From: Streptomyces sp. SAT1
GTDB lineage: Bacteria > Actinomycetota > Actinomycetes > Streptomycetales > Streptomycetaceae
Reading direction: 5' to 3'
NCBI RefSeq assembly: GCF_001654495.1
Contig: NZ_CP015849.1
Location: 992,001 to 1,056,000, forward strand
DNA length: 64,000 nucleotides
In this document: in pieces, positions 17,952 to 26,373 of the stretch
Numbering within the stretch: position 1 is the first letter of the stretch
How the letters are laid out: every line of letters begins with the position of its first letter
Position numbers and translations under genes: made by a program
The notes under the pieces: generated by a model
Database searches by the model: none
What the model saw: the letters and a program-made list of their open reading frames with translations, nothing else
Told to the model about the DNA's origin: nothing

Positions 17952-18527
17952 TCAGTGGGCGGGCGGCGGTACGGACACCACCATCACCAACTCCATGGGA
18001 ACGGCACCGGTGTTGGCGTACGCGTGCGGGGCGCCCGCCTCGAACGAGGCGCTCGCGCCCGCGGGCACCCGGTACTCCGTGCCGTCCACGGTGAGCGTCA
18101 GTTCGCCCGCCGTGACATGGACCATTTCGACGGTGCCGCCGGGATGCGGATCGGAGGCGCTGGACTCCCCCGGCGTCAGCCGCCACTCCCACATCTCCAG
18201 CGGGCCGGGCGCCTCGGCGCCGGCGAGCAGCCGGTTGTAGCTGCCCGCCTCGGTGTGCCAGAGACGGACCGCCTGGTCGGCGGGGACGATCCGGACCTTG
18301 GGGCCCCGCTCGTAGTCGAGCAGGGTGGTGATGCTGACCCCGATCGCGTCGGCGATCTTGACGACGGTGCCGAGGCTGGGGTTGGTGCGGGCCTGCTCGA
18401 TCTGGATGAGCATGCCGCGGCTGACGCCCGCGCGGGCGGCGAGGGCTTCCAGGGTGAAGCCGCGCTCGCCGCGCCAGCGTCTGACGTTGCGCGCCAGGGA
18501 CTGGGTCAGCAGTTCGAGGTCCGACAC
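17952..18527 (-). CDS. XRE-cupin transcriptional regulator
   Basis: 191 residues from a GTG at 18527 behind GGACGGAA. An N-terminal XRE helix-turn-helix (about residues 12-66: RGFTLEALAARAGVSRG ... NPSLGTVVKIADAIGV) is joined to a C-terminal cupin_2 domain (about 110-185: DPHPGGTVEMVHVTAGELTL ... FEAGAPHAYANTG). The cupin is expected to sense a small molecule. On its own strand the sequence just upstream carries CATATT and paired ATTC/GAAT arms that could be a -10 box and operator. The neighbour likely to share its transcript is the YbaK gene. Confidence 0.92.
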   Translation of the reverse strand: MSDLELLTQSLARNVRRWRGERGFTLEALAARAGVSRGMLIQIEQARTNPSLGTVVKIADAIGVSITTLLDYERGPKVRIVPADQAVRLWHTEAGSYNRLLAGAEAPGPLEMWEWRLTPGESSASDPHPGGTVEMVHVTAGELTLTVDGTEYRVPAGASASFEAGAPHAYANTGAVPMELVMVVSVPPPAH

Positions 18528-18712
18528 ATTCCGTCCAATATGATGAATGTCAGGGTTTACCGCACCGAACTACGGTGGAGTGCACCCGCTCGTCCGCCGA
18601 ACTGTACTGCGAGGCCACCGCGACAGCACTCCCCGGCCCGTCGGCCGTCCGGTCGGCCGCCCTCCGCCGTCGCGGCCGCTCCCCCTCCGATGCCCGGCCG
18701 GCGCTCCGCCGG

Positions 18713-19519
18713 TCAGCTCTCCGCGTCCAGCCCGGCGAGCGGACCGGCCGCGGTGTCCTCCGCCAGGGACGCCAGCGCCAGCAGCTGCTCCGGAGTGACG
18801 CCGTCCGGTATCGGCACGGGTGCCGGGGTCCGCAGCGGCGGCTGCCAGCCCCCGGCGGGCGTCCAGCGGCGTACGACCCGGGCGGGCGCTCCGGCCACGA
18901 CCGCGTGGTCGGGCACCTCGCCACGGACCACCGCCCCGGCCGCGACCACCACGTTCCGGCCGATCCGGGCGCCCGGCAGGACGACGGCGCCGGTGCCGAT
19001 CCAGCATCCCGGGCCGATCTCCACCGGCTCCATCCGCGGCCACTGCTTGCCGATGGGCTGGTGCGGGTCGTCGTAGGAGTGGTTCGTGGAGGTGACGTAG
19101 ACGTAGGGGCCGAAGTAGCAGTCGCTGCCGATGGTGACCGTGGTGTCGGCGATGACATGGCTGCCGCGGCCGAGGACGACGCCGTCGCCGATGCGCAGGA
19201 TCGGCTCCCGGCCCAGGTCGAGGTCGGGCATCAGGCCGGCCGTCAGCGTGACCTGTTCGCCGACGATGCAGTGGGCGCCGAGGTGGATCCAGGGCTCGCC
19301 GAAGACCGTGCCGAGCGGGAAGGCCAGTCTGGTACCTGTTCCCATCGCACCGAAGCGGAGCCGACCGGGGTGCTCCGCGGTGACGGAACCCGTGCGCTGC
19401 ACCCAGGCCCAGCCCGCGTGGACGGCGCGCTGCGCGATCCGGCGCGGCCGGAACGAAGACCGGGACGACCACGATGACCACGACGACCATGACGAGAACG
19501 TGTTCTTGCGCTGAGGCAC
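18713..19519 (-). CDS. Left-handed beta-helix acyltransferase
   Basis: About 268 residues from a GTG at 19519; an ATG at 19543 is possible. Hexapeptide repeats run through the middle (IHLGAHCIVGEQVTLTAG, VVLGRGSHVIADTTVTIG, CWIGTGAVVLPGARIGRNVVVAAGAVV), with the typical STNHSYDDPHQPIG loop that carries the catalytic histidine in galactoside/maltose-type acetyltransferases. An N-terminal linker contains three Ser-Ser-Trp units encoded by a 9-base tandem repeat. The acceptor is unknown. Downstream 185 bases toward the XRE gene are C-rich and show no gene. Confidence 0.85.
   Translation of the reverse strand: MPQRKNTFSSWSSWSSWSSRSSFRPRRIAQRAVHAGWAWVQRTGSVTAEHPGRLRFGAMGTGTRLAFPLGTVFGEPWIHLGAHCIVGEQVTLTAGLMPDLDLGREPILRIGDGVVLGRGSHVIADTTVTIGSDCYFGPYVYVTSTNHSYDDPHQPIGKQWPRMEPVEIGPGCWIGTGAVVLPGARIGRNVVVAAGAVVRGEVPDHAVVAGAPARVVRRWTPAGGWQPPLRTPAPVPIPDGVTPEQLLALASLAEDTAAGPLAGLDAES
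19469..19495 (-). repeat. 9-base tandem repeat encoding Ser-Ser-Trp units
   Basis: Three adjacent 9-base units (TCG TCR TGG on the coding strand) in the N-terminal linker of the acyltransferase, followed by a decayed fourth unit (TCG TCC CGG). In-frame length variation here would change the linker only. Confidence 0.85.
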
Positions 19520-19652
19520 CCGCTCACCGTACTCAGGCCCCATCGCCCGCACGCGGCCGGACACCTGTGATCTTCACCCCACCGGATGACGTACGGTGCC
19601 CGGGTACCCGGCCCCGAGGAGGCCGCGGACGGCAGCGGAAGGCGGGACGAGG

Positions 19653-20228
19653 ATGACGCGCGAGGCGCTGGTCATGGGCATCGGCGGCCGGGAGCCACAG
19701 GTGGACGCGGAGGCGTTCGTGGCGCCTTCGGCGTCGGTGATCGGTGAGGTGGTGCTCGGCGCGGGGGCGAGTGTCTGGTACGGCGCGGTGCTGCGCGGCG
19801 ACGTGGAGCGGATCGCGGTCGGCGCGGACAGCAATGTGCAGGACAACTGCACCCTGCACGCCGACCCCACCTTCCCGGTGAGCGTCGGCGCGCGCGTCTC
19901 CGTCGGGCACAACGCGGTGGTGCACGGTGCGACGGTCGAGGACGACTGCCTGATCGGGATGGGCGCGACGGTGCTGAACGGGGCGGTCATCGGCGCCGGG
20001 TCGCTGGTCGCCGCGCAGGCGCTGGTGCCGCAGGGCATGCGCGTGCCGCCGGGCTCGCTGGTCGCGGGCGTGCCCGCCAAGGTGAGGCGGGAGCTGACGG
20101 AGGAGGAGCGCCAGGGGATCACGCTCAACGGCACGATGTACGCGGAGCTGGCGAAGGCGCACCGCGACGCCCACACGCACCGCGACGCCCACGCACGGCG
20201 GGAACCGGCGGGCGGCGCCGAGGGCTAG
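19653..20228 (+). CDS. Gamma-carbonic anhydrase family protein
   Basis: 191 residues from the ATG at 19653. Left-handed beta-helix with the gamma-class ligands: WYGAVLRGDVERI, NVQDNCTLHADP, and VSVGHNAVVHGATVEDDCLIGMGATVLNG, including the three zinc-binding histidines (HAD, GHN, HGA). YrdA/PaaY-like members are metal-dependent and sometimes act as carbonic anhydrases or thioesterases. The C-terminus has a short duplication, HRDAHTHRDAHARR, outside the fold. It is divergent from the acyltransferase, another beta-helix protein. Confidence 0.92.
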   Translation: MTREALVMGIGGREPQVDAEAFVAPSASVIGEVVLGAGASVWYGAVLRGDVERIAVGADSNVQDNCTLHADPTFPVSVGARVSVGHNAVVHGATVEDDCLIGMGATVLNGAVIGAGSLVAAQALVPQGMRVPPGSLVAGVPAKVRRELTEEERQGITLNGTMYAELAKAHRDAHTHRDAHARREPAGGAEG

Positions 20229-20276
20229 AGCCCCGGGACCCCGGAGGCGGGGAGGGAGCGGAAGGGCGGGACGGTG

Positions 20277-20930
20277 CTACTCGCCCGCGGCGACCGGCTC
20301 CGCCGTCTCGCTCTCCTGGTGGGCGGTCTGCGCCTTCTTGGCCTTGCGCTTGACCACCAGGAAGGAGACGAGGCCGATGAGCACGGCCGCCACCAGGCCG
20401 AGCCAGGAGAACTTCTTCAGCCAGGACTCGGCGACGACACCGACGTAGTAGATGACGGCCGTCGTGCCGCCCGCCCAGCAGATGCCGCCGAGCACGTTGG
20501 CGATCAGGAACTTCCAGTACGGCATGTGCAGCACACCGGCGAGCGGGCCGGCGAAGATGCGCAGCAGGGCGACGAAGCGGCCGAAGAACACGGCCCACAT
20601 GCCCCACTTCTGGAAGGAGCGTTCGGCGGTGGCGACATGGCCCTCGCTGAAGTGCCTCGGGAACTTCCTCCCGAGCCAGGCGAGCAGCGGTCTGCCGCCC
20701 TTGCGGCCGATGGCGTAGCCGATGGAGTCGCCCACGACCGCGCCCGCGGTGGCGCACGCGCCGAGCACGATGGGGTTGATGCCCGAGTTCTGCGAGGACA
20801 GCAGCGCGGCGGAGACCAGGACGATCTCGCCGGGCAGCGGAATGCCCAGGCTCTCCAGGCCGATGACCAGCGCCACCACGGCGTAGACGGCGGCCGCAGG
20901 CACCGTGTCGAGCCAATCCTGGACGTGCAC
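20277..20930 (-). CDS. DedA family membrane protein
   Basis: 217 residues from the GTG at 20930, chosen because GGGGAGG lies eight bases before it; an upstream GTG at 20957 lacks a site. The VTT/SNARE-associated domain is clear: LESLGIPLPGEIVLVSAALL, GDSIGYAIGRKGGRPLL, FFGRFVALLRIFAGPLAG and FLIANVLGGICWAGG, with four to five hydrophobic segments and a Lys-rich C-terminal tail. DedA proteins are lipid scramblases or flippases; some recycle undecaprenyl phosphate (UptA). See the TVP38/UppP pair 5 kb downstream. Confidence 0.92.
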   Translation of the reverse strand: MHVQDWLDTVPAAAVYAVVALVIGLESLGIPLPGEIVLVSAALLSSQNSGINPIVLGACATAGAVVGDSIGYAIGRKGGRPLLAWLGRKFPRHFSEGHVATAERSFQKWGMWAVFFGRFVALLRIFAGPLAGVLHMPYWKFLIANVLGGICWAGGTTAVIYYVGVVAESWLKKFSWLGLVAAVLIGLVSFLVVKRKAKKAQTAHQESETAEPVAAGE

Positions 20931-21169
20931 CGCCGGATCCTCCCCGTTTCGTGTCACGCGCGTCTCGCGTCACGTGCGTTCCCGAGAGGCGCCCCCCGAA
21001 AGCGCGCCCCTCAAGAAGCGTACCGGGTCGGCCGGCGCTTCCGGCTTCCGCGCGCGAGCGCCCCGGCCGCCGGGCGTGACACCGGCCGCCAGGGCGGGCG
21101 TCCGCAGGCGGCGCCGCTCCGGCCGGCGACGGCGCTCTCGCCGCCTGGCGGCCGGGGCCGCGCCGACGG

Positions 21170-21622
21170 TCAGCTGTTGGGGCGGAGCGTCCAGACCACG
21201 GTCATCTCGGTGGTCACGGCGCCGTCCTCGCGCTGGATCTCGACGGCCACCGGGAACTCGGGGCGCTTGCCCTCGTCGAGTTCGGCGACGACCTCGGCGA
21301 TGGGGCGGCCGAGGGTCGCGGTGGCCTTCACCGGCCCGAGGGCGATCTTCTTGAAGGCGATCCGCGCGTCCACCGGCAGCGGCACCGCGCGGGAGAGCTG
21401 GTCGCCGAAGGCGGCGAGGACGATGGCGCCGCTGGCCGACTCGCCGAGGGTGAACATCGCCCCGGCGTGCGGCCCGCCGACGTGGTTGCGGTACTCCTCC
21501 TGGTCCGGCAGGGCGAGGACGGCCCGCTCCGGAGTGGTCTCCAGGTACTCGAGGTTCAGGGTGCGAACCATCGGCACCGTGGCGGCGAGCAGTTCGCCTA
21601 TGGACATCTGATCTGCGCTCAT
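21170..21622 (-). CDS. Hotdog-fold thioesterase-like protein (DUF4442/PaaI type)
   Basis: 150 residues from the ATG at 21622 (a GTG at 21640 is also in frame; no site is convincing). The hotdog helix motif is HVGGPHAGAMFTLGESASGA around residues 47-66, and the beta-sheet core follows. The N-terminus LLAATVPMVRTLNLEYLE fits DUF4442. Such proteins hydrolyse acyl-CoA or aryl-CoA thioesters. Single gene, no obvious partner. Confidence 0.82.
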   Translation of the reverse strand: MSADQMSIGELLAATVPMVRTLNLEYLETTPERAVLALPDQEEYRNHVGGPHAGAMFTLGESASGAIVLAAFGDQLSRAVPLPVDARIAFKKIALGPVKATATLGRPIAEVVAELDEGKRPEFPVAVEIQREDGAVTTEMTVVWTLRPNS

Positions 21623-21751
21623 GGCCAGAAGGTTACTCACGAGTAGCGCACTCTGACCAGAGCGGGAGCCGCCCCGCCGTCCGCTTTCTGGTACGTCCCT
21701 GACAAGGGCCGGTGACCGAATCGTGTCCCCGGCGCCCTAGGGTTACTGCCC

Positions 21752-22807
21752 ATGTGGCCAGGACAGCAGCCGCCCGGGGGCGAGCAGAACCCGCAGGACC
21801 CGCAGAGCAACCCGTACCAGCAGCCGGGGTACCAGCAGCCGAATCCGTATCAGCAGCCGGGCTATCAGCAGCCCAACCCCTATGCGCAGCAGCCGCCGCC
21901 TCCTGCGCAGCAGCCGCAGTGGGGCGCTCCGATGCCGCCGCAGCCGCCGGTCGGCGGTGGCAGCGGGAGCGGCGGCGGTGGCGGGAACCGGACGAAGGTC
22001 GTCGCCATCGTCGCGGCGGCGGCCGTCGTGGTGGCCGCCGGTGTGACCGGGTTCCTGGTCCTCGGGGGCAAGAAGGACGACAAGGCGGACGGCGGGTCCA
22101 CCGACCAGAAGGCGAGCCCCTCGGTCTCCGCCCCGGCCTCCTCCGCCACGCAGAACGATCCCACCGTCGACCCGACGGAGGACAACCCCCGGGGCAACGA
22201 GACGGAGAAGCCGCAGGTCGCGGGCTGGAAGGTGGTCGTCAACCCGAAGTGGGGCGTCGCCTTCGACGTGCCCGCCGACTGGGAGGTCAAGGCCCCCGGT
22301 GTCGGCGTCGGGTTCGAGGACCACAAGACCGGCAAGCTGCTCGCGGTCATGTCCGGAGTCGCCCAGGACAAGTCCAAGTGGTGCACGTCCGACGACGACA
22401 AGGACGGGCGCACCGAGGACACGTCCCTGGCCACGGCGGGCGTCAAGGGCGCCGACGGCGCGAAGAACACCGACGAGGTCGCCGTGAACACGGTGCCCTG
22501 GTGGGTCTACGGCGGCTTCACCCAGCCCGACAAGAAGAGCCTCACGTTCGACAAGAAGGCCAAGCCCTTCAAGACCACCTCGGGCATCCAGGGCAGCATC
22601 GCCTGGGCGCAGTCGACGAAGACGCCGATGAAGGGCAAGTGCGCGACCGACGGGAAGGCGCTCACCTTCGGCTTCAAGAACTCCAACGGCGACTTCGTGT
22701 CCTGGAACTTCTACGGGGTCAAGGGCGTCAAGGACGAGGTGCCCGAGGCGACCGTCATGAAGGTCCTCGCCACGGTCCGCCTGCACGGAACACCCACCGG
22801 CGGCTGA
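21752..22807 (+). CDS. Membrane-anchored protein with Pro/Gln/Tyr-rich N-terminus
   Basis: 351 residues. Residues 1-65 are disordered and repetitive (two copies of an 11-residue QQPGYQQPNPY unit, then PPPPAQQPQW). A Gly-rich linker leads to one transmembrane helix at about 82-105 (VVAIVAAAAVVVAAGVTGFLVLGG), then a Ser/Thr/Asp-rich stalk and an extracellular domain from about 150 (VAGWKVVVNPKWGVAFDVPADWEV) to the end, with two cysteines (in KWCTSDDD and GKCATDGK) that could pair. Topology is N-in, C-out. This architecture is common in streptomycete cell-surface proteins; no function is known. Confidence 0.85.
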   Translation: MWPGQQPPGGEQNPQDPQSNPYQQPGYQQPNPYQQPGYQQPNPYAQQPPPPAQQPQWGAPMPPQPPVGGGSGSGGGGGNRTKVVAIVAAAAVVVAAGVTGFLVLGGKKDDKADGGSTDQKASPSVSAPASSATQNDPTVDPTEDNPRGNETEKPQVAGWKVVVNPKWGVAFDVPADWEVKAPGVGVGFEDHKTGKLLAVMSGVAQDKSKWCTSDDDKDGRTEDTSLATAGVKGADGAKNTDEVAVNTVPWWVYGGFTQPDKKSLTFDKKAKPFKTTSGIQGSIAWAQSTKTPMKGKCATDGKALTFGFKNSNGDFVSWNFYGVKGVKDEVPEATVMKVLATVRLHGTPTGG

Positions 22808-22874
22808 GAACCCGCCGGGACCGCCACGGCCACCAGGGCCGCCGCCGCCAGGACCGCCGCGGCCGCCGGGCCCG

Positions 22875-23720
22875 TCAGCCGATGCCGAAGGCCCCGCCCG
22901 GGGGCTCGGGGGACGCCACGGCGTCCTCGTCGCGCACCGGGCGGGCGGCGCCCGCGAACTTCCGCAGCGCGGCGCCGTGTTCGACCCGGGCGGGGAAGGT
23001 GTCCGAGGCGGTGCGCCGGGCCAGGGCGGCCGTGTCGAGCGGGCGGTGCGCGGCGGCGAGCACCGCGTTGCCGAAGCGGCGGCCCCGCAGCACCGCGGGC
23101 TCGGCGATCAGCACCGTCTCCTCGAACACCTCGGCGAGCGTGGCGAGCTGGGAGCGCAGGAACGCGAACGGCGCGGCGTCGGCGAGGTTGACGACGTGGA
23201 CGCCGCCCGGCCGCAGCACCCGCTCCGCCGCCCGCGCGCAGCCGAGAGAGGTGAGGTGCGCCGGGACCCGGGAGCCGCCGAAGACGTCCGCGACCAGCAC
23301 GTCCGCCGAGTCCGCCGGGGCACTCTCCAGCCAGGCGCGGGCGTCGGCCGCGTGCAGCGTGATGCCCGATCCCGCGGGCAGCGGAAGGCATTCCGCGACC
23401 AGTTCCAGCAGCCCCCGGTCGGCCTCGACGACGTCCTGGCGCGAGCCCGGCCGGGTCGCCGCCACGTAGCGGGGCAGCGTGAACGCGCCGCCGCCCAGAT
23501 GCAGCACGTCCAGCGGCCGGCCCTCCTCGGCCACCGTGTCCAGTACGTGCCCGATCCTGCGCGTGTACTCGAACTCCAGGTGAGCGGGCGCGTCCAGGTC
23601 GACGTACGACTGCGGCGCCCCGTCCACCGTCAGCAGCCACGCGCGCTCGCGGTCGACGTCGGGCATCAGCTTGGCGGTCCCGTGGTCGACGGCACGGCTC
23701 ACGGGGATGGGCTCGGTCAC
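22875..23720 (-). CDS. Spermidine synthase-like methyltransferase-fold protein
   Basis: 281 residues from a GTG at 23720. A Rossmann methyltransferase core is visible: VLHLGGGAFTLPRYVA (motif I, about residue 72), VVEADRGLLEL (motif II), DARAWLE and VLVADVFGGSRVPAHLTS (about 120-150). The pattern resembles spermidine synthase-like proteins that lack the aminopropyltransferase half; no convincing putrescine-site motif is seen, so polyamine synthesis is not established. Ends with a disordered Pro/Gly tail. The 173 bases upstream carry a direct repeat. Confidence 0.85.
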   Translation of the reverse strand: MTEPIPVSRAVDHGTAKLMPDVDRERAWLLTVDGAPQSYVDLDAPAHLEFEYTRRIGHVLDTVAEEGRPLDVLHLGGGAFTLPRYVAATRPGSRQDVVEADRGLLELVAECLPLPAGSGITLHAADARAWLESAPADSADVLVADVFGGSRVPAHLTSLGCARAAERVLRPGGVHVVNLADAAPFAFLRSQLATLAEVFEETVLIAEPAVLRGRRFGNAVLAAAHRPLDTAALARRTASDTFPARVEHGAALRKFAGAARPVRDEDAVASPEPPGGAFGIG

Positions 23721-23725
23721 TCCCC

Positions 23726-23771
23726 CATTGTGCCGGGCCAGGCAACCCCTCATTGTGCCGGGACAGGCAAC
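23726..23771. repeat. Imperfect 21-base direct repeat
   Basis: CATTGTGCCGGG followed by CCAGGCAAC at 23726-23746 is repeated at 23751-23771 with one mismatch (C to A), a 25-base period. It lies directly upstream of the start of the spermidine-synthase-like gene. It might be a regulator site or a simple duplication. The rest of 23772-23893 is featureless G/C. Confidence 0.85.
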
Positions 23772-23893
23772 GGGCCTGGCACCGGGCCGGGACGGCAGGC
23801 GCCGCGGAGGGCGGCAGCGGCAGTCGGCGGGAGCGGGGGCGGCCCGCTAACGCCGACCCCGCTGCCGCCCCGCTCACCGGACCGCGCGCGGCC

Positions 23894-25063
23894 TCACTCC
23901 ACGGAGGTCACCGTCCCGGCCCCCACGGTCCGGCCGCCCTCCCGGACGGCGAAGCCGAGACCCGGCTCCAGGGGCACCTCGCGCCCCAGTTCCACGGTCA
24001 TGGTGACCGTGTCCCCGGGCCGCGCGAGCGCCGCCCCGCCGAGGTCGACGTCACCGACCACGTCCGCGGTGCGGATGTAGAACTGCGGCCGGTAGCCGGT
24101 GGCCACCGGTGTCGTCCGGCCGCCCTCACGGCCCGACAGCACGTACACCCGCGCGGTGAACCGCCGCCGCGGCGTCACGCTGCCGGGGGCGGCCACGACG
24201 TGCCCGCGGCGGACCGCGTCGCGCGGGACACCGCGCAGCAGCAGCGCCACGTTGTCCCCGGCCTGCGCCTCCCGCATGGGCTTGCCGAAGGTCTCCAGGC
24301 CGGTGACCACCGTCTCGGTCGCGGCGCCCAGCACCTCGACCCGGTCGCCGACCCGGACCGTGCCGCGCTCGACGGCGCCGGTCACGACGGTCCCGCGGCC
24401 GGTGATGGTGAGCACGTTCTCCACCGGCAGCAGGAACGGCGCGTCCAGGTACCGCTCGGGCATCGGCACATAGGTGTCGACGGCGTCGAGCAGCGCCTCG
24501 ACCGACGCCGTCCAACGGGGGTCGCCCTCCAGCGCCTTGAGTCCGGAGACCCGGACGACCGGTACCGCGTCACCGGCGTAGCCCTGGCGGGTGAGCAGGT
24601 CGCGGACCTCCAGCTCGACCAGGTCGGTCAGCTCGTCGTCGCCCGCGTCGGCCTTGTTGAGGGCGACGACGATGTGGTCGACGCCCACCTGCCGGGCGAG
24701 CAGCACGTGTTCGGCGGTCTGCGGCATGATCCCGTCGAGCGCGGAGACGACGAGGATCGCCCCGTCGAGCTGCGCGGCCCCGGTGACCATGTTCTTGACG
24801 TAGTCGGCGTGGCCGGGCATGTCGACGTGCGCGTAGTGCCGGGTGTCGGTCTCGTACTCGACGTGCGCGATGTTGATGGTGATGCCGCGGGCGGCCTCCT
24901 CGGGCGCCCGGTCGATGCGGTCGAAGGGCACGAACGTGCCGCCGCCACGCTCGGCCAGGACCTTGGTGATGGCGGCCGTCAACGTGGTCTTGCCGTGGTC
25001 GACATGGCCCATCGTGCCGATGTTCAGATGCGGTTTGGTGCGGACGTACGCCGTCTTGGACAT
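23894..25063 (-). CDS. tuf3: Elongation factor Tu paralogue, EF-Tu3
   Basis: 389 residues, slightly shorter than the usual 397. G motifs: G1 GHVDHGKT, switch [15 protein letters not shown]3 DMPGHADY (usually DCPGHADY), G4 NKAD, G5 SGLKALEG (usually SALKALEG). Domains 2 and 3 are complete ([44 protein letters not shown]). The many changes relative to canonical EF-Tu, and its isolation from str and S10 operons, identify the divergent third EF-Tu of streptomycetes. In S. coelicolor tuf3 is known to respond to the stringent response. The residue before FAVREGG is Gly where most EF-Tus have Arg; this region lines the elfamycin site, so altered antibiotic response is possible. GAGG lies about ten bases before the ATG. 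Confidence 0.93.
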   Translation of the reverse strand: MSKTAYVRTKPHLNIGTMGHVDHGKTTLTAAITKVLAERGGGTFVPFDRIDRAPEEAARGITINIAHVEYETDTRHYAHVDMPGHADYVKNMVTGAAQLDGAILVVSALDGIMPQTAEHVLLARQVGVDHIVVALNKADAGDDELTDLVELEVRDLLTRQGYAGDAVPVVRVSGLKALEGDPRWTASVEALLDAVDTYVPMPERYLDAPFLLPVENVLTITGRGTVVTGAVERGTVRVGDRVEVLGAATETVVTGLETFGKPMREAQAGDNVALLLRGVPRDAVRRGHVVAAPGSVTPRRRFTARVYVLSGREGGRTTPVATGYRPQFYIRTADVVGDVDLGGAALARPGDTVTMTVELGREVPLEPGLGFAVREGGRTVGAGTVTSVE

Positions 25064-25114
25064 GGGTGTACCTCGAAGCCGGTGAGAAGTGTGACGGGAC
25101 CCCGGGAGAGCGCC

Positions 25115-25157
25115 GACCCTCCCCCTGCGGGGTCCGCCGGACGATCCGGGGAGGGTC
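25115..25157 (-). promoter_or_regulatory. Structured element in tuf3 leader or promoter
   Basis: GACCCTCCCC at 25115-25124 pairs perfectly with GGGGAGGGTC at 25148-25157 (10 bases), enclosing a 23-base loop that itself can fold (GTCC-GCC-GGAC). It starts about 50 bases upstream of the tuf3 ATG. It could be an attenuator, an mRNA-stabilising leader or an operator. Confidence 0.55.
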
Positions 25158-25210
25158 AGCTTCGGGCGCCGTCGACTGCGGCCGTGAGGATCCGGACGGC
25201 AGCCTTCGGA

Positions 25211-25230
25211 GCATCCGCGACCGCGGATGC
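25211..25230. promoter_or_regulatory. Perfect 9-base inverted repeat upstream of tuf3
   Basis: GCATCCGCG-AC-CGCGGATGC. The two-base loop makes it a better protein-binding palindrome than an RNA hairpin. About 150 bases upstream of the tuf3 start and 175 upstream of the divergent TVP38 start. Confidence 0.5.
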
Positions 25231-25405
25231 TGCGAGGAGGAAGGCGTGCCGGAACATGCTCCGATCATCGCCGGACGACCGGCGCGCGTCGAATGGTTTT
25301 CGGCCCCGCGGCGGCACCCGGGCGCCCGTACGCGGACCGGCGTCTGTGACGTGGGTGAGACGAACCGTACGGCGATCAGACACACCCGTCGGTTAATGTC
25401 ACCAG

Positions 25406-26185
25406 ATGCTCGATGCCACCAACCGCTCTGGGGGCACCGCCACGGCCTCTCCCCGGGCCACCGCCGCGGAGCCGGGCGCCGCCGTGCTCACGGCCGCGCC
25501 GGTCTCCCTCACCGTGTCCGCCCGCTGCGCGCGCGTGCTGCTGTCGCCGTGGTCGCGGCTGTCCCTGCTGCTGGCGCTGCTCGCGGCGGCCGGGACCTGC
25601 GTCCTGCTCTTCCAGCCGCAGAGACTGCTGGCGCACGGCTGGCCGCCGCAGCTCGGCGGGTTCGCGGCCGTGCTGCTGTTCGCGGCGGCGTACGGCGTGT
25701 GCACGGTGGCGTTCGTGCCGCGCCCGCTGCTGAACCTCGCCGCGGGCGCGCTGTTCGGCTCGGGCGCGGGGCTGGCGGCGGCGCTCGCCGGTACGGTCCT
25801 GGGCGCCGGGATCGCCTTCGGGCTCGGCCGGGTGCTCGGGCAGGACGCGCTGCGGCCGCTGCTGCGCGGCCGGTTGCTGCGGGCGGCGGACGGGCAGCTG
25901 AGCCGGCACGGGTTCCGTTCGATGCTGGCCGCCCGGCTGTTCCCCGGGGTGCCGTTCTGGGCCGCCAACTACTGCGCCGCCGTCTCCCGCATGGGCTGGC
26001 CCGCGTTCCTGCTGGCCACGGCGGTCGGCTCGGTCCCGAACACCGCCGCCTACGCGGTCGCGGGCGCCCGCGCCGCCACCCCCACCTCCCCGGCCTTCCT
26101 CGTCGCGATGGCCTGCATCGCCGTACCGGCCCTGGCGGGCGCGGTGGTGGCCTGGCGCAAGCGGCATCATCTGCGCGCGCGTTGA
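25406..26185 (+). CDS. TVP38/TMEM64 (VTT domain) membrane protein
   Basis: 259 residues. After a disordered Ala/Thr-rich N-terminus (1-40) come about six hydrophobic segments. The VTT signature is FVPRPLLNLAAGALFGSGAGLAAALAGTVLGAGIAFGLGR and, further on, RLFPGVPFWAANYCAAVSRM. It belongs to the same superfamily as DedA. The next gene on the same strand, 188 bases on, is uppP, which dephosphorylates undecaprenyl pyrophosphate; VTT proteins can be lipid scramblases, so a role in carrier-lipid turnover is a reasonable inference. A U-tract terminator lies between the two, so they are probably separate transcripts. Confidence 0.9.
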   Translation: MLDATNRSGGTATASPRATAAEPGAAVLTAAPVSLTVSARCARVLLSPWSRLSLLLALLAAAGTCVLLFQPQRLLAHGWPPQLGGFAAVLLFAAAYGVCTVAFVPRPLLNLAAGALFGSGAGLAAALAGTVLGAGIAFGLGRVLGQDALRPLLRGRLLRAADGQLSRHGFRSMLAARLFPGVPFWAANYCAAVSRMGWPAFLLATAVGSVPNTAAYAVAGARAATPTSPAFLVAMACIAVPALAGAVVAWRKRHHLRAR

Positions 26186-26241
26186 GACCGGGAGCGGGGC
26201 GCCGAGCCGAACAGGTGCACACCTCTTCGTAAACGACCGGT

Positions 26242-26260
26242 AAAGCCCCGGTGGGTTTTT
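26242..26260 (+). terminator. Intrinsic terminator with T-tract
   Basis: AAAGCCC-CGGT-GGGTTTT followed by a further T: a seven-base stem with one G-T wobble and a five-T run. T-tract terminators are unusual in such GC-rich DNA. It ends the TVP38 transcript. Confidence 0.7.
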
Positions 26261-26373
26261 CGTCATGTCGGACCGCTACGCTGCCCCTCGGCACCCCAGG
26301 CCCTGCCCGCGGCACACGGCGGCCCGGTGCGCCCGTCGCCCCTGCCCGCTCGGCACTTGGACTCCGTACCCCC

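Larger units (their letters stand above)
25064..25405. other. tuf3/TVP38 divergent intergenic region
   Basis: 342 bases with no gene I would support. It contains two structured elements listed separately. A 75-codon frame on the minus strand (25383-25156) has no good ribosome site and is probably chance. A -10-like TTAATG at 25393-25398 may serve the TVP38 gene, whose ATG is at 25406, giving a very short leader. Confidence 0.6.

Noticed and set aside
25156-25383. 75-codon minus-strand frame upstream of tuf3
   Set aside because: No ribosome-binding site, Arg/Ala-rich, overlaps the regulatory palindrome. It might be a leader but I would not annotate it.
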